The notes: generated by a model from the letters alone, not told the origin. 5,667 bases of DNA from Clostridia bacterium (GCA_900771345.1 CAAGNQ010000016.1:1-5667), one strand, 5' to 3'; shown: positions 1 to 5,098, numbered from the stretch's first letter. Made by a program: numbers and translations.

Positions 1-194
1 ATTTCTCTAAAAATTACAGACGAAAAAGGATAGCATTCTTTTAGTAAAATGCTATGCTTAAAATTTTGATTATCAATATAAAAAGCTTCATAAACTATTG
101 AAGTTGCTCCATCACCAACAACTTTCATAATTTGATAATCACGATTATTTGAACTAACTATAGTTCCTTCTTTTAATGGAATTCTTGATTGCAT
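1..194 (-). CDS. Hanks-type Ser/Thr protein kinase, N-terminal fragment (cut by window edge)
   Basis: The first 64 residues of a gene that continues beyond base 1. Translation from the ATG at 194-192 gives a kinase N-lobe. Residues 26-35 (VGDGATSIVY) match the glycine-rich ATP-binding loop GxGxxSxVY, and K52 in LLKECYP sits where the ATP-anchoring lysine of the beta-3 strand is expected. The start is supported by GAGGAG at 202-207, 7 nt before the ATG. The expected activity is cytoplasmic phosphorylation of Ser/Thr residues on partner proteins. The catalytic loop, the DFG motif and any C-terminal sensor or membrane segment lie outside the window, so activity and substrate cannot be judged. 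It is the last visible gene of the minus-strand Fic/HTH-like/kinase cluster, 73 bp after the HTH-like gene. The kinase assignment rests on two motifs in a short fragment but is quite specific. Confidence 0.82.
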   Translation of the reverse strand, partial: MQSRIPLKEGTIVSSNNRDYQIMKVVGDGATSIVYEAFYIDNQNFKHSILLKECYPFSSVIFRE

Positions 195-216
195 GATAAT
201 TCTCCTCTGTGTAATG

Positions 217-229
217 TGAAGAAATTATA
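217..229 (-). promoter_or_regulatory. Extended -10 promoter for the kinase gene
   Basis: Read on the minus strand, TGATATAAT (base 232 down to 224) is a perfect extended -10 element (TGnTATAAT) with TATAAT at 229-224. The hexamer 17 bp upstream (TACAAC) is a poor -35 box, as is common for extended -10 promoters. Transcription would start near 217, leaving about 22 nt of leader before the kinase ATG. It would allow kinase expression independent of readthrough from the HTH-like gene. No terminator is visible in the 73-bp gap, so both routes may operate. Confidence 0.55.
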
Positions 230-267
230 TCATTTGAAAAAAAACGGTTGTATTTTTCGTTGATGAT

Positions 268-1440
268 TTAATCTTGGTCTGTAACTTCTATATTTTCATA
301 CCAAAGAGCATCACAAAGTATTTGTCTAAAAGCATCTAAAGGGTTAGAAGATGTTGCACAATAACAATAAAGCCAATCGTGTGGATTGCCTGCATATAAT
401 TGAGAAAAGCCACAAGTTGTTAACAAAACGTCTAACTGCATAACATAATCATCATAATCGGGCTTACTATCTAATGATAAATTAAACAAGTGAGGGTATT
501 GAGTTTTGCACCAATATTCATAAGAAAAAAGCATAATAATCATTTTTCTTAATTCATCACTTGAAGGTTCTTTTTTAGAAAACGTTGCAGCTTCAGGGAA
601 ATTGATTTTTATTTCTTTTGGGAGTTCTGCATTTTTAAAAATAGATGACGTCCCAAAATCTTTATTCATTTCTTGTGCCGTAATGAACTCATATAATTGA
701 TTGATTGATATATTATCTATATTCCTTTTATTGTCTACATCATCAATATATTCAGGCAAAGTCATTTCTTCACGAGCAACTGTTTTTGAAGCACTAATTA
801 ATTCTTCCAATGTGTTTTTTGCTGTAATGTTAGAAATATTAAAGTTGTGAAAATGCGAGTTAATATATAAAATTAATTCATCATCTTCATTAATGCCTTC
901 AATTTTATCTAAAAGAGTAGCAGTATGTATAGTCTTATCAACACTTATGTCTTGAAAACTTACTTTTTTGATAAGCAATAATGCTTGTTGATAAGAATAG
1001 TTTCTACCTAAAGAATAATAGAAGATTAATTCCTTATAATTTCTAAAATTAAAAGCCCTATCTAAATACACTTTTGTTAACAGGTATTGAGTTTCTTCAA
1101 CGTTTAACCCTAAAGCAAAAGCAAGGACGAACATTTTATATCGTTCATTATCTCCCTTTTTAGGACGTTCTCCACCATTAAACCAGCTTTTTAACGTGTT
1201 TATTGATGCAATATCTTTAATATCAATTTCTTTTTCTTTACAACATTGTTTTACTCTTTCAATAGGGGTTAATGCATCATTAGGAAATTTACGCCCAACA
1301 ACGTAGTTTAACCCGTCAGTATAAGTCCTAAAATCTTCACTATTCAGAAATTTAATTATTTCTTCGTATTCAACTTGTTCATGTAAGTCATATTTTTCGC
1401 CCCAATAGGCATCTTCCATTTGTTTTGTATAATTTCCCAT
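268..1440 (-). CDS. HTH-like protein of unknown function, kinase-adjacent
   Basis: A 390-residue soluble protein without signal peptide or membrane segments. Residues about 58-125 look like a small helical DNA-binding domain of XRE type: TLKSWFNGGERPKKGD (82-97) resembles the recognition-helix and wing-like turn, followed by LAFALGLNVEETQYLL (106-121). The next segment, about 126-160, is rich in aromatic residues and arginine (DRAFNFRNYKELIFYYSL). The C-terminus, about 337-375, forms a second compact block (GNPHDWLYCYCA, then PLDAFRQIL). I recall proteins of this general architecture beside Hanks-type kinases in Clostridia, but cannot confirm it here. The start at 1440 has AAGGAA about 7 nt upstream. 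It follows the Fic gene by 20 bp, which implies co-transcription, and precedes the kinase by 73 bp. It could be a regulator, adaptor or kinase substrate; no enzymatic motif is evident. The HTH call is tentative; that the gene is real is secure. Confidence 0.8.
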   Translation of the reverse strand: MGNYTKQMEDAYWGEKYDLHEQVEYEEIIKFLNSEDFRTYTDGLNYVVGRKFPNDALTPIERVKQCCKEKEIDIKDIASINTLKSWFNGGERPKKGDNERYKMFVLAFALGLNVEETQYLLTKVYLDRAFNFRNYKELIFYYSLGRNYSYQQALLLIKKVSFQDISVDKTIHTATLLDKIEGINEDDELILYINSHFHNFNISNITAKNTLEELISASKTVAREEMTLPEYIDDVDNKRNIDNISINQLYEFITAQEMNKDFGTSSIFKNAELPKEIKINFPEAATFSKKEPSSDELRKMIIMLFSYEYWCKTQYPHLFNLSLDSKPDYDDYVMQLDVLLTTCGFSQLYAGNPHDWLYCYCATSSNPLDAFRQILCDALWYENIEVTDQD

Positions 1441-1460
1441 AGTTGTTTCCTTAGCGTTTT

Positions 1461-2447
1461 TTATATCTTAAAATATCTTTGATTTCTGCTGTTTGGTTTG
1501 TCTGGTTCGGTCATACCGATTAGTCCTGCTTCTAGTGCAGGGTTTATATAGTTTTTACGGAAGGTATCTCTAGACTTTAATCCAACCTTTTCCATGAGTT
1601 CGGTAAGTGACATTGGATAACTTTCTATAACTGCCATAAGCGCTGTTATTTGATTATTGATGTGATTATAATGGTTTCGCGTATCTTTAATAATATCGTT
1701 TAGCGCAGACTTGATAACGCCAAGCATAAACACAATAAATCTATTTGACTTTCCTTCAGACGTTGAAAGAGTTATCGTTTTATAATAATCTTCTTGATTA
1801 TCTTTAATTATGCTCTCAATAGGTATCCATCTAAATATAGGCTTCCAACTTGCAAGTAATGCCGTTTGCCATAATCTGCCCATTCTTCCGTTTCCATCTC
1901 TAAAAGGGTGAATAAATTCAAACTCATAATGAAACACACTTGACTTTATAAGCATTTGAGTTTTACTAGTATTTACCCAATCAAAAAGTTGGTTTATTAA
2001 GCCGTTCACCATACTTGATGGTGGCGCAACGTGTATTACTTCGCCATTTTGGTTGATAACGCCAACGGGGGAAGTTCTAATTTGTCCTGGTTCTTCTACA
2101 AGCCCTTTCATCATTACGCCGTGAGCGTTTGTTAAATCAGTAATAGAAAACGGATTAATTTCTTCTAAAGTTTTATATACTTCAAATGCATTTTTAACTG
2201 CAATAATATCATCCTCAGGACCTAAAACTCGTTTGCCTTCAATAACGTCAGTAACTTGTTTTAGTGTAAGAGTATTATTCTCAATAGCTAGCGAAGAATG
2301 AATTGACTTAATTCTACTAACACGTCTAAGCCTTGGTAGTTTTTCAAGGTCGTTAACGTTTTTTAATTCGCCCAAAAGTTCCATTATTTCAGACGTTAAT
2401 TCAAGCATCTCTTCGGTTATGTCATAAGGTGGAATATATTTATCCAT
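1461..2447 (-). CDS. Fic-family protein (predicted AMP-transferase) with C-terminal winged helix
   Basis: Fic proteins usually transfer AMP from ATP to a hydroxyl side chain of a target protein. Numbered from the ATG at 2447 (328 residues), the catalytic motif HPFRDGNGRMGR is intact at 180-191, with the catalytic H180 and the phosphate-binding GNGR loop. The flap that holds the target is near 121-131 (GQIRTSPVGVI). SLAIEN at 52-57 matches the (S/T)xxxE(G/N) inhibitory helix N-terminal to the Fic core, so this is a class II, self-inhibited enzyme with E56 expected to block ATP. Residues about 267-328 resemble a winged HTH (SLTELMEKVGLKSRDTF), as in the common Fic-DOC/wHTH proteins. An in-frame ATG lies at 2465, but it has no ribosome binding site and sits 2 nt from the predicted transcription start. 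The ATG at 2447 has GGAGG 5 nt upstream and is preferred. The target is unknown. It is first in the minus-strand cluster. Confidence 0.93.
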   Translation of the reverse strand: MDKYIPPYDITEEMLELTSEIMELLGELKNVNDLEKLPRLRRVSRIKSIHSSLAIENNTLTLKQVTDVIEGKRVLGPEDDIIAVKNAFEVYKTLEEINPFSITDLTNAHGVMMKGLVEEPGQIRTSPVGVINQNGEVIHVAPPSSMVNGLINQLFDWVNTSKTQMLIKSSVFHYEFEFIHPFRDGNGRMGRLWQTALLASWKPIFRWIPIESIIKDNQEDYYKTITLSTSEGKSNRFIVFMLGVIKSALNDIIKDTRNHYNHINNQITALMAVIESYPMSLTELMEKVGLKSRDTFRKNYINPALEAGLIGMTEPDKPNSRNQRYFKI

Positions 2448-2466
2448 ATTTACCTCCAAAATCATT

Positions 2467-2502
2467 TATTTATATTTTAACACGATACTAATTGAAAGTC
2501 AA
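2467..2502 (-). promoter_or_regulatory. Strong sigma-A promoter of the Fic cluster
   Basis: On the minus strand TTGACT (2502-2497), a 17-bp spacer and TAAAAT (2479-2474) form a near-consensus housekeeping promoter. The bases TGT directly before the -10 box add an extended -10. The predicted start near 2467 gives about a 20-nt leader carrying the GGAGG of the Fic gene. No terminator is visible between Fic and the HTH-like gene, so the promoter probably drives both and perhaps the kinase. Confidence 0.75.
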
Positions 2503-2503
2503 C

Positions 2504-2539
2504 AACTTGCACGATAACTTACATGATAACTTGTATGTT
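2504..2539. repeat. Three tandem 12-bp direct repeats upstream of the Fic promoter
   Basis: Three head-to-tail copies with no spacers: AACTTGCACGAT (2504-2515), AACTTACATGAT (2516-2527) and AACTTGTATGTT (2528-2539). All share AACTT, and the remaining positions mostly follow RYAYGAT. The 12-bp period puts the copies a little over one helical turn apart. The array starts 2 bp upstream of the -35 box of the Fic promoter, which suits an activator or repressor site. Iteron-type binding by a replication protein is an alternative but no replication gene is recognised here. Confidence 0.6.
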
Positions 2540-2565
2540 ATTTTTGCAAATTATCAAATTTTCAC

Positions 2566-2594
2566 TTGATTTAAATTCGTTAATGTATTACAAT
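2566..2594 (+). promoter_or_regulatory. Plus-strand sigma-A-type promoter
   Basis: TTGATT (2566-2571), an exact 17-bp spacer and TACAAT (2589-2594) make a plausible promoter pointing toward the HTH gene at 2796. Its RNA would start near 2601 and carry a roughly 195-nt leader containing both hairpins at 2622-2673. The HTH gene has no well-spaced ribosome binding site, so this promoter could give a non-coding or poorly translated leader RNA. Confidence 0.45.
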
Positions 2595-2621
2595 GTAATT
2601 AGTTTCAAAGTAACAAGTTAA

Positions 2622-2638
2622 AAGTGGGTTTCCCACTT
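2622..2638 (+). repeat. Perfect 7-bp hairpin in the upstream leader
   Basis: AAGTGGG (2622-2628) and CCCACTT (2632-2638) form a perfect stem around the loop TTT. There is no T tract afterwards, so it is not a classic terminator. The outer bases AACAAG and CTTGTT can also pair with TGGG/CCCA inside, giving an alternative bulged stem. Confidence 0.5.
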
Positions 2639-2649
2639 GTTTAGAAGTC

Positions 2650-2673
2650 GAAATTGCAATTTGGTGCAATTTC
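2650..2673 (+). repeat. Perfect 9-bp inverted repeat
   Basis: GAAATTGCA (2650-2658) and TGCAATTTC (2665-2673) are exact inverted copies separated by ATTTGG. It lies 11 bp after the hairpin at 2622-2638. It could be an RNA stem in the long leader or a dimeric protein-binding site. No T tract follows, so termination is unlikely. Confidence 0.55.
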
Positions 2674-2755
2674 CTTAACCTGCTTAGGCGTTGAAATCCG
2701 CACCATTTTTTCGGAAAAACGCACCGCTAAAAAATCTTCTAAAAAGTTTATAAAT

Positions 2756-2772
2756 ATGACATACTTTGTCAT
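2756..2772. promoter_or_regulatory. 17-bp inverted repeat, candidate operator
   Basis: ATGACA (2756-2761) and TGTCAT (2767-2772) are perfect inverted half-sites around TACTT. The repeat ends 11 bp before the -10 hexamer of the promoter of the HTH gene and covers where its -35 contacts would fall. That is a typical site for a repressor, possibly the HTH protein encoded just downstream acting on its own promoter. Autoregulation is inference. Confidence 0.5.
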
Positions 2773-2780
2773 CTTTAATT

Positions 2781-2796
2781 TGGTATAATAGGACTA
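2781..2796 (+). promoter_or_regulatory. Extended -10 promoter giving a probable leaderless start
   Basis: TGGTATAAT (2781-2789) is a perfect extended -10 with TATAAT at 2784-2789. The A of the ATG at 2796 is the seventh base after it, exactly where transcription normally starts. The mRNA would then begin with AUG and have no leader. The only purine-rich element, AGGA at 2790-2793, is 2 nt from the ATG and too close to act as a normal ribosome binding site. Confidence 0.6.
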
Positions 2797-3830
2797 TGGA
2801 TAAATTAGCATATCACTACAACAAGAAAAAACTACCCGCTAAAACTGAGGGTAAATATCTATACTTTTATCCTTGCGATGATATTGAAAACGCCACCGTG
2901 CAAATGGGTGGGCGTGGTTTTGTCACGATTGAAGTAAGCGAGAAAGAATGGGAAGCGTTAATAGAGTTAGATAGGATTGAATACAACAACGAGCATAAAT
3001 ACGTACGCCATACTACTGAGCTTCTCGATGAAGAAGATGAAACTTTAACCGCCAAGCAACTAGAAAACTTCCACGTTAAAGATACCCCTATTGATACAAA
3101 GGTGGCAAACTATTACTACAAAAAAGACCTATACAACCAACTTACTGAAGATGAAGAAAAAGTTCTTAAAATGCTTGAGAACGGAGCTACTCAAAAAAAT
3201 ATAGCTAAAGCATTAAACGTTACGCAAGGCTACGTTTCAATGATTAAAGCCCAAGCACAATATAATTTTGACTATGTAGAACAAACAACTGCCATCAAAA
3301 CACGTGACGATGAATATCCTTGGAAGTGTTGGAACTTGTTTACTAAAAAGTTAGAAATGCCGATGTTTTTAGACGTAGAAATGGAATACGTACTAAGTTA
3401 TCTGCACCCTAACGACGTGGCTCACTTTATGTTCTGGTATTATAGTTTGGGCGAATTCGTCCGCTTCGCTATAAGATATTATCTCTACAATGAAGAGGCT
3501 ATTGAAAAAGATAAATCGGAATACCTATCGAAAGCAAGCGACCAAGAACTTGCTTGGTATTTAAAAAACTATGCTGATGCAGTTTCTTTGGTGCAAATCG
3601 TATATATTCGTTTAATCACCGAAGTTGAAAACCGAAGAAGTCGAGGACAAAACGGCTCAAATAAAGGAATTGAAGGTTTATATACTGCCGTTGAAAAACT
3701 TGCTAAACGGGTAAATGTTTCTCCTGAAGAATATTTCATTGAACGCATTTATCCTATCATTGCAAACATACGTAATAGACGCATCAAGCAATTTGCACGG
3801 CTATATAAGCACAAAAAATCTAAAAAATAA
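2796..3830 (+). CDS. Sigma-70 region-4-like HTH protein with long C-terminal extension
   Basis: A 344-residue protein. Residues about 20-75 include a segment (EVSEKEWEALIELDRIEYNN, 46-65) of a kind I associate with small sigma-like proteins of Firmicute mobile elements. Residues about 116-153 (LTEDEEKVLKMLENGATQKN, then IAKALNVTQGYVSMI) form a clear sigma-70 region-4 or LuxR-like HTH. Such proteins usually end soon after this. Here a further 180 or so residues follow, rich in aromatics and mostly helical (WYYSLGEFVRFAIRYYLYN, 214-232), with a basic tail (KHKKSKK). I do not recognise that domain. No membrane segment or signal peptide is evident. A TTG at 2766 could extend the frame by 10 residues, but it lies upstream of the promoter's -10 box, so the ATG at 2796 is chosen. 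It opens the plus-strand module and probably regulates it. A sigma-factor role is unproven. Confidence 0.85.
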   Translation: MDKLAYHYNKKKLPAKTEGKYLYFYPCDDIENATVQMGGRGFVTIEVSEKEWEALIELDRIEYNNEHKYVRHTTELLDEEDETLTAKQLENFHVKDTPIDTKVANYYYKKDLYNQLTEDEEKVLKMLENGATQKNIAKALNVTQGYVSMIKAQAQYNFDYVEQTTAIKTRDDEYPWKCWNLFTKKLEMPMFLDVEMEYVLSYLHPNDVAHFMFWYYSLGEFVRFAIRYYLYNEEAIEKDKSEYLSKASDQELAWYLKNYADAVSLVQIVYIRLITEVENRRSRGQNGSNKGIEGLYTAVEKLAKRVNVSPEEYFIERIYPIIANIRNRRIKQFARLYKHKKSKK

Positions 3831-3848
3831 AAAATTTTTAAAAATTTT
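3831..3848. repeat. Perfect 18-bp A/T-only palindrome
   Basis: Directly after the HTH stop codon, four A, five T, five A and four T form an exact palindrome. As RNA it is a weak stem and a poor terminator. As DNA it is phased A/T tracts about 36-53 bp upstream of the -10 box at 3884, where an UP element contacting the RNA polymerase alpha subunits would lie. Confidence 0.5.
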
Positions 3849-3883
3849 CTAGTTTTACTAATATTTTCCTTCTTCTCGTGGCT

Positions 3884-3896
3884 TATAATTAGAGAG
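3884..3896 (+). promoter_or_regulatory. Candidate promoter of the leader/Mob-like operon
   Basis: A consensus TATAAT sits at 3884-3889, but no good -35 hexamer is found 16-18 bp upstream (atattt or tatttt). The A/T palindrome at 3831-3848 may act as an UP element and compensate. Transcription would start near 3896, just before the leader ORF. Readthrough from the HTH gene is an alternative, because no strong terminator separates them. Confidence 0.45.
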
Positions 3897-3899
3897 CGA

Positions 3900-4025
3900 A
3901 TGACGGAAGCTTGCTTACAGGCATTTGCGACGACATTTCAATCAAAAAGTCGCAAGTATTGCAAACAACCGAATAGGTTGTTAAATTTCAAGCAAAGCGA
4001 AGAAATTTGCTTTTTAAGATTATAA
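3900..4025 (+). CDS. Candidate 41-residue leader peptide in an attenuator
   Basis: The ORF starts at ATG 3900 and ends at TAA 4023-4025. It begins MTEACLQAFATTF and ends EEICFLRL, with three cysteines and a basic centre (SKSRKYCKQPNR, 15-26). A weak GAGAG lies 3 nt before the ATG, and the predicted transcription start is only about 4 nt upstream, so initiation may be nearly leaderless. The frame runs through three hairpins, so a translating ribosome would remodel each of them. It ends 18 nt before the intrinsic terminator that precedes the Mob-like gene. The position matches leader peptides of attenuated genes. No run of one amino acid points to a particular tRNA signal. It might instead be a chance frame in a structured non-coding RNA. 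Confidence 0.45.
   Translation: MTEACLQAFATTFQSKSRKYCKQPNRLLNFKQSEEICFLRL
3923..4012 (+). promoter_or_regulatory. Leader RNA stems with mutually exclusive pairings
   Basis: Stem A pairs 3923-3931 (ATTTGCGAC) with 3949-3957 (GTCGCAAGT), 9 pairs with one G-U. Stem B pairs 3964-3970 (AACAACC) with 3976-3982 (GGTTGTT), perfect with a GAATA loop. Stem C pairs 3990-3996 (AAGCAAA) with 4006-4012 (TTTGCTT), followed by TTT. An alternative stem pairs 3983-3989 (AAATTTC) with 4002-4008 (GAAATTT) and cannot coexist with C. The 3' arm of B can also pair with 4047-4055 in the terminator (9 pairs, three of them G-U), which makes it an antiterminator candidate. Structures were read by eye and no energies were computed. 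Confidence 0.6.
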
Positions 4026-4042
4026 GTGGAGGGAGCAATTCT

Positions 4043-4079
4043 GAACGATGACCTAATGAACAGGTTGTCGTTCTTTTTT
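4043..4079 (+). terminator. Intrinsic terminator / attenuator before the Mob-like gene
   Basis: GAACGATGACCT (4043-4054) pairs with AGGTTGTCGTTC (4062-4073) to give a 12-bp stem with two central G-U pairs and a 7-nt loop. Six T follow at 4074-4079. It lies after the leader ORF and 30 bp before the start of the Mob-like gene on the same strand, so it would stop transcripts before that gene unless bypassed. That placement is typical of an attenuator. Confidence 0.85.
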
Positions 4080-4109
4080 GTCCCTTAAAAAGCAAAAAGG
4101 AGGTGAAAA

Positions 4110-4889
4110 ATGACTAATTGGAATTACGAATATTATGAAACCCCTATAAGGGACAAGCACGCTACTATTTCCGTATTAACGTTTAAGAAAGATGAGTTGT
4201 CTGAACAAGACGATTATCTTAAAAAAGCTGAACAAACTTATGAAATAAAGTGGTTAAAACCTATGGCTTCTAATTTTGAACAAGAATGGAAGAGGATTAA
4301 AACCGAACACAACGCAAGATTTTATAATCGTGGTATGAACATTACGTTAGAATGCTTGCAGTTTGGTGGCAACCACGAATTTTGGGATGATTTCCCCGAT
4401 GAATACGAAATATTAGCGTATTTCAAAAGATGTTATGCTTTTGCAATCGAAACTATTGGCTACAAGCAAACTGATACGAACATCATTTGCGCCATTATCG
4501 TTACCGAGCCAAACCGAAGAAACCTTTTCGTGTATTACTTGCCACTAACGAACAGTTGGCAACGAAAGGTTTGCGGAAACGAATTTTCTCAATGTGGAAG
4601 TAGATTGCAACTGCGAAATGATGACGGCGAGCCCGTTTATCGCACAATACATAGCGACGTAAAGCCATTGCTTTGCCACTCTGAATTTTGGAAGCAACGT
4701 GGCGGTTTAACGTCTTACTCTGACCTACAAGAGAGATTTTACAACGAAATATCTTATAGGTACGGAGCAGAACGTGGCGAAAGCTTGTCAAGATTAAAGT
4801 ACACGTCTAAAGAACAGATTAAACGCTTTAATCGTAAAGAAGGTGATGACTACGACGTTATGCCTATAACTTCGGACATTTGGATTTAA
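4110..4889 (+). CDS. MobV/Pre-like protein lacking the HUH catalytic histidines
   Basis: A 259-residue protein preceded by AAGGAGGTG (4097-4105), 6 nt from the ATG. Its C-terminal half recalls plasmid mobilisation/recombination (Mob/Pre) proteins: SYSDLQERF (202-210), then RYGAERGESLSR (217-228) and KEQIKRF (234-240) follow the family pattern of LQDRF, RGxER and KHEQ-type blocks. EHNAR at 66-70 resembles the family's motif 1. The metal-binding motif HxDExxPHxH, expected before the VPIT strand, is replaced by VTEPNRRNLF (131-140) before YYLPLT. No histidine is left there, so nicking of an origin of transfer by the usual mechanism is unlikely. It may be a DNA-binding accessory or regulatory derivative, or a separate family sharing the fold. 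It is the first gene after the attenuator and precedes the recombinase block. The family link was made by eye from remembered motifs. Confidence 0.7.
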   Translation: MTNWNYEYYETPIRDKHATISVLTFKKDELSEQDDYLKKAEQTYEIKWLKPMASNFEQEWKRIKTEHNARFYNRGMNITLECLQFGGNHEFWDDFPDEYEILAYFKRCYAFAIETIGYKQTDTNIICAIIVTEPNRRNLFVYYLPLTNSWQRKVCGNEFSQCGSRLQLRNDDGEPVYRTIHSDVKPLLCHSEFWKQRGGLTSYSDLQERFYNEISYRYGAERGESLSRLKYTSKEQIKRFNRKEGDDYDVMPITSDIWI

Positions 4890-4948
4890 CTGATGCCAAG
4901 TGTCTATTTATTTTATCAGTACATAACCAAAAAAATTAAGGAGGAAAA

Positions 4949-5098
4949 TTGTGGTTTATGGTTAAAGATTTACTAACAAACACAACGCATCTATATAGGT
5001 GTAGTTTATTGGTGCTCTACCATCAGGAAAGAGAACATTGTATCCGCACAAATAAAAAATTAAGGAGATTTGAAAAGACATTATTTAGACGAATTTAA
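4949..5098 (+). CDS. Candidate small basic ORF before the recombinase block
   Basis: From TTG 4949 this frame encodes 49 residues, or 46 from the in-frame ATG at 4958, ending at TAA 5096-5098. A strong AAGGAGG at 4938-4944 lies 4 nt before the TTG and 13 nt before the ATG, so both spacings are imperfect. The peptide has a central hydrophobic patch (CSLLVL) and a very basic C-terminus (RTNKKLRRFEKTLFRRI). It overlaps the start of the next gene by 29 bp in another frame, which would allow translational coupling and fits the weak start of that gene. A GTG at 4951 has ideal spacing but stops after four codons. The peptide resembles nothing I know. It may be a coupling peptide rather than a functional protein. 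Confidence 0.35.
   Translation: MWFMVKDLLTNTTHLYRCSLLVLYHQEREHCIRTNKKLRRFEKTLFRRI

Larger units (their letters stand above)
2448..2795. other. 348-bp divergent intergenic regulatory region
   Basis: No plausible gene fills this stretch. It separates the minus-strand Fic cluster from the plus-strand element genes. In order it holds the Fic promoter, the three 12-bp repeats, a plus-strand promoter, two perfect hairpins, a less structured segment with two CGCACC copies (about 2699-2725), a 17-bp inverted repeat and an extended -10 promoter. The density of symmetric sites suggests a control region and possibly a boundary between two functional modules. Confidence 0.6.

Noticed and set aside
2766..2795. 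TTG-initiated 10-residue extension of the HTH protein
   Set aside because: It contains the TATAAT promoter element and would lie upstream of the predicted transcription start, and it has no ribosome binding site.
2466..2795. MobV-type origin of transfer
   Set aside because: Hairpins are present, but no recognisable MobV nick region was found and the nearby Mob-like protein lacks catalytic histidines.
2867..3055. 62-codon minus-strand frame, serine-rich
   Set aside because: It lies wholly inside the HTH gene on the opposite strand, has low-complexity composition and no ribosome binding site. It is a shadow of the real gene.
3885..4080. Known RNA such as 6S RNA, T-box or tmRNA
   Set aside because: The length would suit 6S RNA, but there is no long closing stem joining the two ends and no T-box sequence. 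The terminator and ORF layout fits attenuation better.
4501..4791. 96-codon minus-strand frame
   Set aside because: It is antisense to the Mob-like gene, which has a strong ribosome binding site and family motifs. The antisense protein shows no motif or start signal.
4889..4920. Possible terminator after the Mob-like gene (ACTGAT/ATCAGT)
   Set aside because: Only 6 bp of stem with a 20-nt A/T-rich loop and no T tract. Too weak to call.
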